Part shown: positions 15,520 through 24,763 of the stretch, piece by piece
How positions within the stretch are numbered: the first letter of the stretch is position 1
Layout of the letters: each line of letters begins with the position of its first letter
Assembly: GCF_019145355.1 (NCBI RefSeq)
Contig: NZ_JAHSTY010000001.1
Span: forward strand, 3,100,001 to 3,164,000
Reading direction: 5' to 3'
Length of the DNA stretch: 64,000 bases
Source of the DNA: Pseudomonas azadiae
Lineage (GTDB): Bacteria; Pseudomonadota; Gammaproteobacteria; Pseudomonadales; Pseudomonadaceae
Notes under the pieces: model-generated
Seen by the model: the letters and a program-made list of their open reading frames with translations, nothing else
Database searches by the model: none
What the model was told of the DNA's origin: nothing
Program-made: the position numbers and the translations under genes

Positions 15520-16962
15520 ATGCAGCTCAAAGATACCCAGTTGTTCCGCCAGCAAGCCTTTATTGATGGCGCTTGGGTCGATGCGGACAACGGTCAAACC
15601 ATCAAGGTCAACAACCCTGCCACGGGCGAGATTCTCGGTACCGTGCCGAAGATGGGCGCTGCGGAAACTCGCCGCGCCATCGAGGCCGCCGACAAGGCGT
15701 TGCCGGCCTGGCGTGCGCTCACCGCCAAGGAGCGCGCCAATAAGCTGCGCCGTTGGTTCGAGCTGTTGATCGAGAACCAGGATGACCTCGGTCGCCTGAT
15801 GACCCTCGAGCAAGGCAAGCCGCTGGCTGAAGCCAAGGGCGAAATCGTCTATGCCGCTTCCTTTATCGAGTGGTTCGCCGAAGAAGCCAAGCGCATCTAT
15901 GGCGACGTGATTCCCGGCCACCAGCCCGACAAGCGTCTGATCGTGATCAAGCAGCCGATCGGCGTGACCGCAGCGATTACGCCGTGGAACTTCCCGGCGG
16001 CGATGATCACCCGCAAGGCCGGCCCGGCCCTGGCCGCCGGTTGCACCATGGTGATCAAGCCGGCGTCGCAAACGCCGTTCTCGGCCCTGGCGCTGGTTGA
16101 GCTGGCGCACCGTGCCGGCATCCCTAAAGGCGTGTTGAGCGTGGTCACCGGCAGCGCTGGCGACATTGGCGGCGAGCTGACCAGCAACCCGATCGTGCGT
16201 AAGTTGTCGTTCACCGGCTCGACTGAAATCGGTCGCCAGTTGATGGCCGAATGCGCCAAGGACATCAAGAAGGTTTCCCTGGAGCTGGGCGGTAACGCGC
16301 CGTTCATCGTGTTCGACGACGCGGACCTGGATAAGGCCGTCGAAGGCGCGATCATTTCCAAATACCGTAACAACGGCCAGACGTGCGTCTGCGCCAACCG
16401 CCTGTACATCCAGGACTCGGTGTACGACGCGTTCGCGGAAAAACTCAAGTCGGCCGTGGCCAAGCTTAAGATCGGCAACGGTCTGGAAGAAGGCACCACC
16501 ACCGGCCCGCTGATCGACGAAAAGGCCGTGGCCAAGGTCCAGGAGCATATCGCTGACGCCTTGAGCAAAGGTGCGACGCTGCTGGCCGGTGGCAAGGCGA
16601 TGGAAGGTAACTTCTTCGAGCCGACCATCCTCACCAACGTGTCGAAAGACGCCGCCGTGGCCAAGGAAGAAACCTTCGGCCCGCTGGCGCCGCTGTTCCG
16701 TTTCAAAGATGAAGCCGAAGTGATCGCGATGGCCAACGACACCGAGTTCGGCCTGGCTTCCTACTTCTATGCGCGCGACCTGGGCCGTGTATTTCGTGTG
16801 GCTGAAGCCCTGGAATACGGCATGGTCGGCGTCAACACCGGGTTGATCTCCAACGAAGTGGCGCCGTTCGGCGGCATCAAGGCGTCGGGCCTGGGCCGTG
16901 AGGGTTCCAAGTACGGGATCGAGGATTACCTGGAAATCAAATACCTCTGCCTGGGCATCTAA
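15520..16962 (+). CDS. gabD: NADP-dependent succinate-semialdehyde dehydrogenase
   Basis: 480 residues from ATG 15520 (TAAGGA upstream; the open frame starts at 15427 but MQLKDTQLFRQQAFIDGAW is the family N-terminus). Aldehyde dehydrogenase landmarks: PWNFPAAMITRKAGPALAAGCTMV, the cofactor site FTGSTEIG, ELGGNAPFIVFDDADLD with the general-base Glu, and catalytic Cys in NNGQTCVCANR. It oxidises succinate semialdehyde to succinate in the GABA shunt. The following gene is gabT, 181 bp downstream, so both steps of 4-aminobutyrate degradation are here. Gene length and order match those of other pseudomonads. Confidence 0.95.
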   Translation: MQLKDTQLFRQQAFIDGAWVDADNGQTIKVNNPATGEILGTVPKMGAAETRRAIEAADKALPAWRALTAKERANKLRRWFELLIENQDDLGRLMTLEQGKPLAEAKGEIVYAASFIEWFAEEAKRIYGDVIPGHQPDKRLIVIKQPIGVTAAITPWNFPAAMITRKAGPALAAGCTMVIKPASQTPFSALALVELAHRAGIPKGVLSVVTGSAGDIGGELTSNPIVRKLSFTGSTEIGRQLMAECAKDIKKVSLELGGNAPFIVFDDADLDKAVEGAIISKYRNNGQTCVCANRLYIQDSVYDAFAEKLKSAVAKLKIGNGLEEGTTTGPLIDEKAVAKVQEHIADALSKGATLLAGGKAMEGNFFEPTILTNVSKDAAVAKEETFGPLAPLFRFKDEAEVIAMANDTEFGLASYFYARDLGRVFRVAEALEYGMVGVNTGLISNEVAPFGGIKASGLGREGSKYGIEDYLEIKYLCLGI

Positions 16963-17143
16963 GCTCGGTAAGGGAATGCAGTAAACGCAGAGGGCACGAG
17001 AGCGCTGACCCTTTGCGTGTTTGACCCCGTTATTCGCAGTGGCCGGGAAAGCTGTGGCAGTCGATCATCGCATGCTGCCGCAGTTGCCTCCCCGCCACCT
17101 ATCCTTGAGCCACGCCGCCCGATGAGCGGCGAATGAGGACTTT

Positions 17144-18421
17144 ATGAGCAAGACCAACGCTTCCCTGATGAAACGCCGCGAAGCCGCTGTACCGCGCGGG
17201 GTTGGCCAGATTCACCCGATCTTCGCCGAATCTGCGAAGAACGCCACCGTGACCGACGTTGAAGGTCGCGAGTTCATCGACTTCGCCGGCGGTATCGCCG
17301 TGCTGAACACCGGCCACGTGCACCCTAAAATCATCGCCGCCGTGACCGAACAGCTGAACAAGCTGACCCACACCTGCTTCCAGGTCCTGGCCTACGAGCC
17401 CTACGTGGAACTGTGCGAAAAAATCAACGCCAAGGTTCCAGGTGATTTCGCCAAGAAAACCCTGTTGGTCACCACCGGTTCCGAAGCCGTGGAAAACGCG
17501 GTGAAGATCGCCCGTGCCGCCACCGGCCGTGCCGGCGTGATCGCATTCACCGGCGCCTACCATGGTCGCACCATGATGACCCTGGGCCTCACCGGTAAAG
17601 TCGTGCCGTATTCGGCCGGCATGGGTTTGATGCCTGGCGGCGTGTTCCGTGCGTTGTTCCCGAATGAACTGCACGGCGTGAGCGATGACGATGCCATCGC
17701 CAGCATCGAGCGCATCTTCAAGAACGATGCCGAGCCGCGTGATATCGCCGCGATCATCATCGAGCCGGTGCAGGGCGAGGGCGGTTTCTACGTTGCGCCC
17801 AAGTCCTTCATGAAGCGCCTGCGCGAGCTGTGCGACAAGCACGGCATCCTGCTGATCGCCGACGAAGTGCAAACCGGTGCCGGCCGTACCGGTACCTTCT
17901 TCGCCATGGAACAGATGGGCGTTGCCGCCGACCTGACCACCTTCGCCAAATCCATCGCCGGCGGTTTCCCGTTGGCCGGCGTGTGCGGCAAGGCCGAATA
18001 CATGGACGCCATCGCCCCAGGCGGCCTGGGCGGCACCTACGCCGGTAGCCCGATCGCTTGCGCGGCCGCGCTGGCGGTGATGGAGGTGTTTGAAGAAGAG
18101 CACCTGCTGGACCGCTGCAAGGCGGTGGGCGAGCGTCTGGTCACCGGCCTCAAGGCGATCCAGGCCAAGTACCCGGTGATCGGTGAAGTGCGTGCCTTGG
18201 GCGCGATGATTGCGGTCGAGCTGTTTGAAGACGGCGACAGCCACAAACCAAACGCGGCTGCGGTCGCCTCGGTGGTGGCCAAGGCGCGTGACAAGGGGCT
18301 GATCCTGTTGTCCTGCGGTACCTACGGCAACGTGCTGCGCGTACTGGTGCCGCTGACCTCGCCGGACGAGCAGTTGGACAAAGGCTTGGCGATCATTGAA
18401 GAGTGCTTCTCCGAGCTGTAA
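17144..18421 (+). CDS. gabT: 4-aminobutyrate aminotransferase
   Basis: 425 residues, class III aminotransferase. Visible landmarks: FIDFAGGIAVLNTGHVHPKI, the PLP-phosphate site TTGSEAVENAVKIARAATG, TGAYHGRT, the PLP-ring contact LIADEVQTGAGRTG, and the Schiff-base Lys in FAKSIAGGFPLAG. It transfers the GABA amino group to 2-oxoglutarate, yielding succinate semialdehyde, the GabD substrate. The gene is preceded by GAGGAC before the ATG. The terminator immediately downstream is interrupted by an IS element. Confidence 0.95.
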   Translation: MSKTNASLMKRREAAVPRGVGQIHPIFAESAKNATVTDVEGREFIDFAGGIAVLNTGHVHPKIIAAVTEQLNKLTHTCFQVLAYEPYVELCEKINAKVPGDFAKKTLLVTTGSEAVENAVKIARAATGRAGVIAFTGAYHGRTMMTLGLTGKVVPYSAGMGLMPGGVFRALFPNELHGVSDDDAIASIERIFKNDAEPRDIAAIIIEPVQGEGGFYVAPKSFMKRLRELCDKHGILLIADEVQTGAGRTGTFFAMEQMGVAADLTTFAKSIAGGFPLAGVCGKAEYMDAIAPGGLGGTYAGSPIACAAALAVMEVFEEEHLLDRCKAVGERLVTGLKAIQAKYPVIGEVRALGAMIAVELFEDGDSHKPNAAAVASVVAKARDKGLILLSCGTYGNVLRVLVPLTSPDEQLDKGLAIIEECFSEL

Positions 18422-18442
18422 GCGCAGGCTGGCTTGATCGAC

Positions 18443-18457
18443 AAAAAACCCGCTTCG
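18443..18457 (+). terminator. Left half of the gabT terminator, split by an IS
   Basis: The A-run and left stem (ACCCGC) followed by TTCG end exactly at the IS left end. The matching right stem (GCGGGT) and T-run stand at 20063-20073 beyond the IS, after a second copy of TTCG (20059-20062). Removing the IS and one TTCG restores a perfect hairpin with a UUCG tetraloop. Confidence 0.85.
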
Positions 18458-18500
18458 CAGACTGTGTGAAAACCTGGCAATCTGCGTCGCGGTTTAAGAG

Positions 18501-18533
18501 AATGCCCCGTATCGAAAGATACGGGGCATTTTT
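18501..18533 (+). terminator. Hairpin at the IS left end, upstream of the transposase
   Basis: A 13-bp stem AATGCCCCGTATC / GATACGGGGCATT with a GAAA tetraloop (18501-18530), followed by TTT (the stem's final TT extends the run to five T). It ends only 6 bp before the transposase ATG, so it can block incoming transcripts and may also hide the ribosome site; no clear Shine-Dalgarno is visible. Confidence 0.75.
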
Positions 18534-18536
18534 GTT

Positions 18537-19961
18537 ATGGCTTACATCCAGGGTCAAGCGCGCGATCAGACCAGCCTTTTTCCGGTTTCGCTGGAAGATT
18601 TAATCCCTGAGGATCACCTCGTTCGCGTGATTGATGCCTTCGTTGCCAAGCTCGATCTCATACGCTTGGGGTTCGACAAGGCGGTACCCAAAAGCACAGG
18701 CCGCCCCTCTTACGATCCGGCAGATCAGCTCAAGCTCTATCTGTACGGCTATTTCCAGCGTATCCGCTCCTCTCGTCGTCTCGAAGCCGAGTGCCAGCGC
18801 AACATCGAAGTCATGTGGTTACTCAACCGCCTCAAACCCGATTTCAAGACCATTGCCGACTTTCGCAAGGACAACAAACAAGCGTTCAGTGCAACGTGTC
18901 GGGTCTTCGTTCAGTTCTGCCGTACGGTCGGTTTGATTACTGGCGACCTGGTTGCCATTGATGGCAGTAAATTTCAGGCGGTAGCCTCTTCGCGGCGCCA
19001 TCTGAACGTGAAACAGCTTAAGCGCCAGCAGGAAAAGCTGGATAAGCGCATCGTCCAATATCTGGCCGAACTGGATGAGGCCGATAAAGCCGAAGCGGGT
19101 GAAACCATTGACCGTAGCGCCATCAAGACAGCGCTGGAGCAACTTGAAGCCCGGCAACTGAACAACCTGACCTGCCAGGCGCTGATGAAGTCGATGGGGA
19201 TCGAGCAGTTCAACACCGGCGAAAGCGATGCCCGAATGATGCGCACGCCCAAAGGCCCGCGGGTGGCTTATAACGTACAAACCGCCGTGGACGCTGAACA
19301 CTGCTTGATCCTGCATCACGACGTGACACAAGACGGCAACGATACGCAGCAACTTGAGCCCATGGCCAAGGCTGCCAAAGAACAGTTGCAGCAGAGCGAA
19401 CTGAGCGTGACCGCCGATGCGGGCTACTCCAATGGCAAGCAGTTCCAGGCGTGTGAAGAGGCGGGCATTACGGCGTATGTATCGCCCAACCGAGCAGTTA
19501 ACCCCCGTAGCAAGGAGAAGGAACTCTTCGAGCGAGAAGATTTTACTTACGATGCGCAGCAGGATCAGTACCGATGCCCTGCTGGCAAACTGCTGACGCT
19601 CAAACAGCTGAATAAAGGTGAGCGCATTTACCATGCGGCTATCAGCGACTGCAGCAACTGTCCACTGAAAGGGCAATGCACCGACGCTCAGCGCCGATAC
19701 GTCTCACGCCACGCCCATGAAGAAGCCTTCGAGCGAATGGAGCAGCGCATGCAGGCAAATCCCGAAATGATGGTGAGCCGAAGGTCAATCGTTGAGCACC
19801 CCTTCGGCAACCTTAAGCAATGGCTGTTTGGAAACGGCCGCTTCCTGCTGCGACAGTGCGAGGGGGCAAGAGCGGAAATGGCCTTGGCAGTGAGCGCCTA
19901 CAACCTCAAAAGAGCGATCAATGCGCTGGGTGTACGTCGAATGATGGAGTTGATGGGCTGA
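18537..19961 (+). CDS. IS1182-family transposase
   Basis: 474 residues, beginning MAYIQGQARDQTSLFPVSLEDLIPEDHLVR, the usual opening of IS1182 transposases. The N-terminal DUF772 region (YDPADQLKLYLYGYFQRIRSSRRLE) precedes a DDE-type catalytic domain: first Asp in LVAIDGSKF, second in SVTADAGYSNGKQF, and the Glu presumably in SIVEHPFGNLKQW. A Cys cluster (CPAGKLL...CSNCPLKGQC) lies between. No frameshift or stop interrupts it, so it is probably functional. GC content is close to that of the host, so it may come from a related pseudomonad. Confidence 0.93.
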   Translation: MAYIQGQARDQTSLFPVSLEDLIPEDHLVRVIDAFVAKLDLIRLGFDKAVPKSTGRPSYDPADQLKLYLYGYFQRIRSSRRLEAECQRNIEVMWLLNRLKPDFKTIADFRKDNKQAFSATCRVFVQFCRTVGLITGDLVAIDGSKFQAVASSRRHLNVKQLKRQQEKLDKRIVQYLAELDEADKAEAGETIDRSAIKTALEQLEARQLNNLTCQALMKSMGIEQFNTGESDARMMRTPKGPRVAYNVQTAVDAEHCLILHHDVTQDGNDTQQLEPMAKAAKEQLQQSELSVTADAGYSNGKQFQACEEAGITAYVSPNRAVNPRSKEKELFEREDFTYDAQQDQYRCPAGKLLTLKQLNKGERIYHAAISDCSNCPLKGQCTDAQRRYVSRHAHEEAFERMEQRMQANPEMMVSRRSIVEHPFGNLKQWLFGNGRFLLRQCEGARAEMALAVSAYNLKRAINALGVRRMMELMG

Positions 19962-19991
19962 AAAGCCTTTTTTCGCCTGTTACCTGCACAA

Positions 19992-20026
19992 AAGCAAACG
20001 CCCCGAACAAGTCGGGGCGTTTGCTT
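19992..20026 (+). terminator. Terminator at the IS right end
   Basis: A 15-bp perfect stem AAGCAAACGCCCCGA / TCGGGGCGTTTGCTT with loop ACAAG, 30 bp after the transposase stop. Perfect symmetry would let it work in both directions. Confidence 0.85.
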
Positions 20027-20123
20027 AGGCCGCCTTCAGCGTGTTTTCACACAGTCTGTTCGGCGGGTTTTTTTGCGCCGGTGGTAAGAAGCGCAAGGCC
20101 TGGAGGGCGACAGAGATCTAAAT

Positions 20124-20210
20124 GTGGGAGCGGGCTTGCTCGCGAAAGCGGTGGGTCAGTTAAAACATCTGTGACTGACACTCCGCCTTCGCGAGCAAGC
20201 CCGCTCCCAC
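20124..20210. repeat. REPIN
   Basis: Inverted pair GTGGGAGCGGGCTTGCTCGC ... GCGAGCAAGCCCGCTCCCAC, a variant with CGGG/CTCGCGA rather than CTGG/CTGCGA. Located between the IS and the diguanylate cyclase gene. Confidence 0.9.
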
Positions 20211-20247
20211 ATTGGATCTCTGGTGTAGCCACTGAAAGTGTTCGATC

Positions 20248-21249
20248 TCAGCCCGCCACCACGCGGTTCTTGCCCAGGCGCTTGGCCTCGTACATGGCGG
20301 CGTCGGCGCGGGCGAACAGGCTGTCCAGCGTCGAGTCTTGTTCGGTGAGGCTGGCAAGGCCCTGGCTGATGGTCACGCTGAACGCCTGGCCCGCATAACT
20401 GAAGCTCAGCGCCTGGATCTCCTTGCCCAGCCGCTCGGCGACCTGTACGGCCATTTCCGGTGTGCAACCGGGTAGCACGGCTGCAAACTCTTCGCCGCCG
20501 ATGCGTCCAAACAGGTCGCCACGGCGCAACACGCTGCGACCGCTCTCGGCGATACGCCGCAATACCTGGTCGCCTTCGAGGTGGCCGTAGGTGTCGTTGA
20601 CGTCCTTGAAGTCATCGATGTCCAGCAGCAGGAAGGCCAGCGGTGCGCCTTGGGCGCAGGCGCTGTCGAAGGCCTGGTTGGCACATTCGAAGAAGTGCCG
20701 GCGGTTGCTGGTCTGGGTCAGCACGTCGGTGGTGGCCAGACGGTGCAGTTCCAGCTCCATTTGTTTCTTTTCGGTGATGTCTTCGGCCATGCCCACCACC
20801 ACCAGCGGTTCGCCGGGCTCGGCCTGCTGGTTGATGTAACACTTGTCGCTCAGCCAGCGGATCTGCCCGTCAGCGGTGATGATGCGGTACTCGCGGTCTT
20901 CCACGGTGCCCTTTTCCAGCACGCGGGCCAGGCTGTGTTCGGCGTAATCGAGGTCTTCGGGGTGGATGCTGTTGCGCCATTCGCGATAGTCGGCAAGCAG
21001 CAGCCCAGCGGAGCGTCCGAATATCCGCTCATACGCGGGGCTCACATAGAGCACGCGGCGGGTCTCCCAGTCGATGGCCCACAGCACCGCATTCACGCTG
21101 ACCAGCAGCGAACTCAGCAACTGTTCGCGTTCACTCAAGCGCTCGACCTCACCCTGTGCATGCACCAGCGCCAGCAGGGTTGAAGCCGCAGCCGGACGCG
21201 GCTGTTCAGCGACGGGTGAATCAGGCAAATAGGGCTTTTCGTGAACCAT
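20248..21249 (-). CDS. PAS-GGDEF diguanylate cyclase
   Basis: About 333 residues from ATG 21249 (AGAGAG 8 bp upstream; a GTG two codons earlier is possible). Residues ~35-80 may form a helix; a PAS/PAC fold follows (LLVSVNAVLWAIDWETRRVLYVSPAYERIFG ... EDREYRIITADGQIRWL ... GMAEDITEKK). The GGDEF domain then starts at ELELHRLATTDVLTQTSNRRHF, with LLLDIDDFKDVNDTYGHLEGDQVLRR and an active-site loop RIGGEEFAAVLPG. GGEEF is a catalytically competent signature, so the protein should make c-di-GMP. No RxxD inhibitory site is seen just before it. No transmembrane segments. The signal sensed by the PAS domain is unknown. It is convergent to nothing and sits alone beside the desA-GGDEF/EAL region. Confidence 0.88.
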   Translation of the reverse strand: MVHEKPYLPDSPVAEQPRPAAASTLLALVHAQGEVERLSEREQLLSSLLVSVNAVLWAIDWETRRVLYVSPAYERIFGRSAGLLLADYREWRNSIHPEDLDYAEHSLARVLEKGTVEDREYRIITADGQIRWLSDKCYINQQAEPGEPLVVVGMAEDITEKKQMELELHRLATTDVLTQTSNRRHFFECANQAFDSACAQGAPLAFLLLDIDDFKDVNDTYGHLEGDQVLRRIAESGRSVLRRGDLFGRIGGEEFAAVLPGCTPEMAVQVAERLGKEIQALSFSYAGQAFSVTISQGLASLTEQDSTLDSLFARADAAMYEAKRLGKNRVVAG

Positions 21250-21437
21250 CGGCACAACTCTCTCTGGGCGCGCCGCAAGGTGGAGCAGCGGTCACAACAA
21301 GGGGCCACCATGATGGCGAAGTGTTCATTGAGAGAGGCGAATTGCAGTGAAGTTCCGTCAATAGGATCGATTGCCGGTGACCGAGAAATGACGTCAGAAA
21401 GCTGGTGGGTGGGAGGGAAAGCCCTCCCACCGGGCGG

Positions 21438-22622
21438 TCAAACGGCCACAGGACGCAGCGAATAGGTCTTCAATTGATGGGCAAAATCCCGCAGGGACTG
21501 GATGCCGCTGGCCTCGGCTTCATGCACCCATTCTTTGATGGCTGCGAGCATATCGTGGCCATTTGAACTGGTCTTCAGCCAGATCTGCTGCAGCGCCAGG
21601 CGCTTTTCGTAGATCACCTTCAGGGCCTGGCTGTGTTCGAGCATGCTCTGGATGCGCAGGTGATGGCGGTCGTCCAGCAAGCTGGTTTCCCGCGACAGCA
21701 GGCGCTTGGCGCGGTGGAACTGGTGGCGCACCGAGTGATCGACCTTTTCCAGCTCCTGCTTGACCAACGGGCCGATGACCAGCTTGCGGTACTGGGCCAT
21801 GATCTGGAAGCGGTTGTTGAGGATCGCCATCGCGGTGTCCATGTCCAGGTGGCCCTTGCCTTCCACGCGGTGGGCGATGGGTGCGACGCGTTGCACCTTG
21901 GCCAGGCGCAGGAAGCTGAATACCTTGATCCATGCCCAGCCCAGGTCGAACTCCCACTTCTTCACCGACAGCTTGGCGGAGTTGGGGTAGGTGTGATGGT
22001 TGTTATGCAGCTCTTCGCCACCCACGATAATGCCCCACGGCACCAGGTTGGTCGCCGCGTCACGGCATTCGAAGTTGCGATAGCCCACGGCATGGCCCAG
22101 GCCATTGATCACACCGGCGGCCCAGAACGGAATCCACATCATCTGGATCGCCCAGATCGTGATGCCGATGGTGCCGAACAACAGCAGGTCGATCACGCCC
22201 ATGATCGCCACGCCCAGCAGCGGATAGGGGGTGTAGAGCTTGCGCTCGAGCCAGTCGTCCGGGCAGTTCTTGCCGTAGATGCGCAGGGTCTCGGGGTTTT
22301 CGGCCTCGGTGCGGTACAGCTCGGCGCCTTTGCGCAGCACGGTGGACAGGCCTTTGATGACCGGGCTGTGCGGGTCATTGACGGTTTCGCACTTGGCGTG
22401 GTGCTTGCGGTGGATGGCGGTCCACTCGCGGGTGTTCTGCGCCGTGGTCAACCACAGCCAGAAGCGGAAGAAGTGTTTCAGGCCGGCATTGAGCTCCAGG
22501 GAGCGATGGGCTGAATAACGATGCAGATAAACCGTGACCGCAATGATGGTCACGTGGGTCATCAACAGAGTGACCGCCACCAGTTGCCAGGCTGACAGGT
22601 CAAGAAAACCGTTGTACCACAT
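21438..22622 (-). CDS. desA: Membrane fatty-acid (delta-9) desaturase
   Basis: 394 residues from ATG 22622 (MWYNGFLDLSAWQL); the GTG 13 codons upstream has no better ribosome site. Histidine boxes for the di-iron centre are intact: HRYSAH, HRKHHAKC and ELHNNHHTYP. Hydrophobic segments at ~residues 10-30, 40-60 and 130-180 give four-helix topology typical of acyl-lipid desaturases. It introduces double bonds into existing phospholipid acyl chains. A C-terminal soluble extension of ~130 residues (HRVEGKGHLDMDTAMAILNNRF...) is characteristic of the Pseudomonas DesA type. Gene order (desA divergent from a PAS-GGDEF-EAL gene, then oscA, sbp, cysTWA) matches my memory of the P. aeruginosa PA0286-PA0280 region. 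Confidence 0.9.
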   Translation of the reverse strand: MWYNGFLDLSAWQLVAVTLLMTHVTIIAVTVYLHRYSAHRSLELNAGLKHFFRFWLWLTTAQNTREWTAIHRKHHAKCETVNDPHSPVIKGLSTVLRKGAELYRTEAENPETLRIYGKNCPDDWLERKLYTPYPLLGVAIMGVIDLLLFGTIGITIWAIQMMWIPFWAAGVINGLGHAVGYRNFECRDAATNLVPWGIIVGGEELHNNHHTYPNSAKLSVKKWEFDLGWAWIKVFSFLRLAKVQRVAPIAHRVEGKGHLDMDTAMAILNNRFQIMAQYRKLVIGPLVKQELEKVDHSVRHQFHRAKRLLSRETSLLDDRHHLRIQSMLEHSQALKVIYEKRLALQQIWLKTSSNGHDMLAAIKEWVHEAEASGIQSLRDFAHQLKTYSLRPVAV

Positions 22623-22708
22623 AGGCTGTATGGCCCTCAGATAAAGAAAAGAACAGCTCACGCATTATCACTAAGCCTACAGAGAAAACCAGCCGACCTT
22701 TCAGATAG

Positions 22709-22737
22709 AAGTGACTGGATGTTTCTTATTCTATAAT
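22709..22737 (+). promoter_or_regulatory. Possible sigma-70 promoter of the GGDEF-EAL gene
   Basis: A perfect -10 box TATAAT at 22732-22737 lies about 50 bp upstream of the ATG at 22788. The -35 region at the right distance is poor (AAGTGA), so this may need an activator or be fortuitous. Confidence 0.35.
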
Positions 22738-22787
22738 CCGCAGCCTTTGTAGGGCGATTCTGTTTTCTGGTAAGGATTACTGACCAT

Positions 22788-24701
22788 ATGCTGTTTTCAT
22801 ACCGAGGAGCCCTGCGTGCGGGGCTGGTTTACCTGCTGGTTTCCGTGCTGTGGATAAGCCTGACGCCCCGGTTATTGATCGAGTTTCTCGATAACCCGAG
22901 TGAGCTGAATGATTGGCTGCAGGTGCGCGACTATGTGTGGGTGGCCCTCAGTGCCGTGGCGATTTCCTTGCTGTGCGCCCGATTTGCCCGGGCCAGCCAA
23001 TTGCTGCAACCCCTGAAGGAAAACCGCGAGCGCCTGCGCCAGGCCGCTGCAGTGTTCGATTGCACCCGTGAAGGCGTGCTGGTGACCGACGCGCGAGGCC
23101 TGATTGTCCACGTTAATCGGGCGTTCATGGCGATCACCGGTTACCAGCGCGAAGACGTCATGGGCCAGCAGCCGAGCCTGTTCAAGTCCGGGCGCCATTC
23201 GTCGAATTTTTACCAGGAAATGTTCCAGAGTCTGGCGCGCACCGGCGAATGGAGCGGCGAAATCTGGAACCGACGCAAAAGCGGGGAGATTTATCCACAG
23301 TGGCAAACCATCCGGGGAATTTTTGATGACCAAGGCCGCGTCTCGCATTACGTCGCGGTGTTTTCCGACATCAGCGCCATCAAGGACTCCGAGCACGAAC
23401 TGGCCCACCTTGCGCACCACGACCCGCTGACCGGCCTGCCCAACCGCCTGCTGTTCACCGACCGCGCCGAGCAGGCGCTGGCCTCGGCGCAACTGCACAA
23501 GCGCGGTTGCGCCCTGCTGTTGCTGGACCTGGACCACTTCAAGATCATCAACGACAGCCTTGGCCACAACGTCGGTGACCAGTTGCTCAAACGGGTGGGT
23601 GAACGGCTCACGGCGTTGCTCGGCCCGGGTGTGACCCTGGCGCGCCTGGGCGGTGATGAGTTCGCGGTGCTGGCGGAGAGTTGTCCACAGGTGGCCCAGG
23701 CTGGCGGGCTGGCGCAACGCCTGCTGGAGACGATGAAACAGCCGTTCATTTTTGACGGCCACCAGCTGTTTATCAGTGCCAGTATCGGTATCAGCCTCTT
23801 CCCCAACGACGCCCTGAGCGCCGAACAACTGCTGCGCAATGCCGACTCCGCGCTGTTCAAGGCCAAGAGCGCCGGCCGCGAAGGCTATGCGTTGTACACC
23901 GAAGAACTCACCGCTCACGCGCAGAACCGTGTGGAAATCGCCAGCGAATTGCGCCGCGCCCTTGAGCGGCAGGAGCTCTGTGTCTATTACCAACCGGTGC
24001 ATGAACTGCACGGCGGCCGCTTGATCGGCGCCGAGGCGTTGGTGCGCTGGCAGCACCCGGAGCGAGGCCTGGTGCCCCCGGTGGAGTTCATCCCCATTGC
24101 CGAGCGCACCGGGTTGATCGCCGAGATCGATGCCTGGGTCATGAACCAGGCCTGCCGGCAGATGTGCCAGTGGTTGTCCCAGGGTGCGCCCTTGAGGTTC
24201 ATCGCCGTCAACGTGTCCAGCCGCCTGTTTGCGCGGCGCGAGCTGTATGCGCAGGTCGCCCAAGTGCTGCATGAAACCGGCCTGGACCCGGCGTTTCTGG
24301 AACTGGAGGTCACTGAAAGCGCCGTGATGCAAGACCCGGAGGTCGCGCTGGAGCAAATGCACCGCCTGCGCGAACTGGGCCTGCGCCTGGCCATCGACGA
24401 CTTCGGCACCGGCTATTCCTCATTGCTGCGCCTCAAGCGCCTGCCGGTACAGAAACTCAAGATCGACCAGGGTTTTGTCGCCGGGCTGCCGTGGGACGAC
24501 GATGACGCAGCGATCGTGCGCGTGGTGATCGCCCTGGCGAAAAGCATGGGCATGCAGGTACATGCCGAGGGGATCGAGCAGGTGGAGCAGGCGCGGTTTC
24601 TGCTCGACCAGCAGTGCGATATGGGCCAGGGCTATTGGTATGGGCGGCCGGTGCCCGCAGAGGAGATGGATTGGATGAAGGCGCCAACCATCCGGATTTG
24701 A
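22788..24701 (+). CDS. PAS-GGDEF-EAL c-di-GMP phosphodiesterase/cyclase
   Basis: 637 residues. Two N-terminal membrane segments (LVYLLVSVLWISLTPRLL and YVWVALSAVAISLLCARF) enclose a short periplasmic loop. A PAS domain (~85-200) is followed by GGDEF (~205-370; LGGDEFAVL intact) and EAL (~385-630). The EAL domain has EALVRW, the metal and catalytic motifs NVSSR, LEVTES, IDDFGTGYSSL and the Lys/Asp pair in KIDQGFV, so hydrolysis should be possible; the GGDEF domain may be regulatory. It is the homologue by position of P. aeruginosa PA0285. It is divergent from desA, a possible link between membrane fluidity and c-di-GMP output. Confidence 0.88.
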   Translation: MLFSYRGALRAGLVYLLVSVLWISLTPRLLIEFLDNPSELNDWLQVRDYVWVALSAVAISLLCARFARASQLLQPLKENRERLRQAAAVFDCTREGVLVTDARGLIVHVNRAFMAITGYQREDVMGQQPSLFKSGRHSSNFYQEMFQSLARTGEWSGEIWNRRKSGEIYPQWQTIRGIFDDQGRVSHYVAVFSDISAIKDSEHELAHLAHHDPLTGLPNRLLFTDRAEQALASAQLHKRGCALLLLDLDHFKIINDSLGHNVGDQLLKRVGERLTALLGPGVTLARLGGDEFAVLAESCPQVAQAGGLAQRLLETMKQPFIFDGHQLFISASIGISLFPNDALSAEQLLRNADSALFKAKSAGREGYALYTEELTAHAQNRVEIASELRRALERQELCVYYQPVHELHGGRLIGAEALVRWQHPERGLVPPVEFIPIAERTGLIAEIDAWVMNQACRQMCQWLSQGAPLRFIAVNVSSRLFARRELYAQVAQVLHETGLDPAFLELEVTESAVMQDPEVALEQMHRLRELGLRLAIDDFGTGYSSLLRLKRLPVQKLKIDQGFVAGLPWDDDDAAIVRVVIALAKSMGMQVHAEGIEQVEQARFLLDQQCDMGQGYWYGRPVPAEEMDWMKAPTIRI

Positions 24702-24763
24702 AATGCCTCAACCTGCGATAGGCATAGGTCTCGACACAACTTTTCTGGGGCATGTGAGCATCT

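Larger units (their letters stand above)
18458..20058 (+). mobile_element. IS1182-family insertion sequence, apparently complete
   Basis: The element is bounded by 16-bp perfect terminal inverted repeats, CAGACTGTGTGAAAAC at 18458-18473 and its complement at 20043-20058, and by a 4-bp direct repeat TTCG on both sides (18454-18457, 20059-20062). It is about 1.6 kb with one intact transposase gene. Hairpins with terminator character flank the transposase inside the element (18501-18530 and 19992-20026), which would shield it from outside transcription and stop its own transcript. Intactness suggests a recent insertion. Confidence 0.9.
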
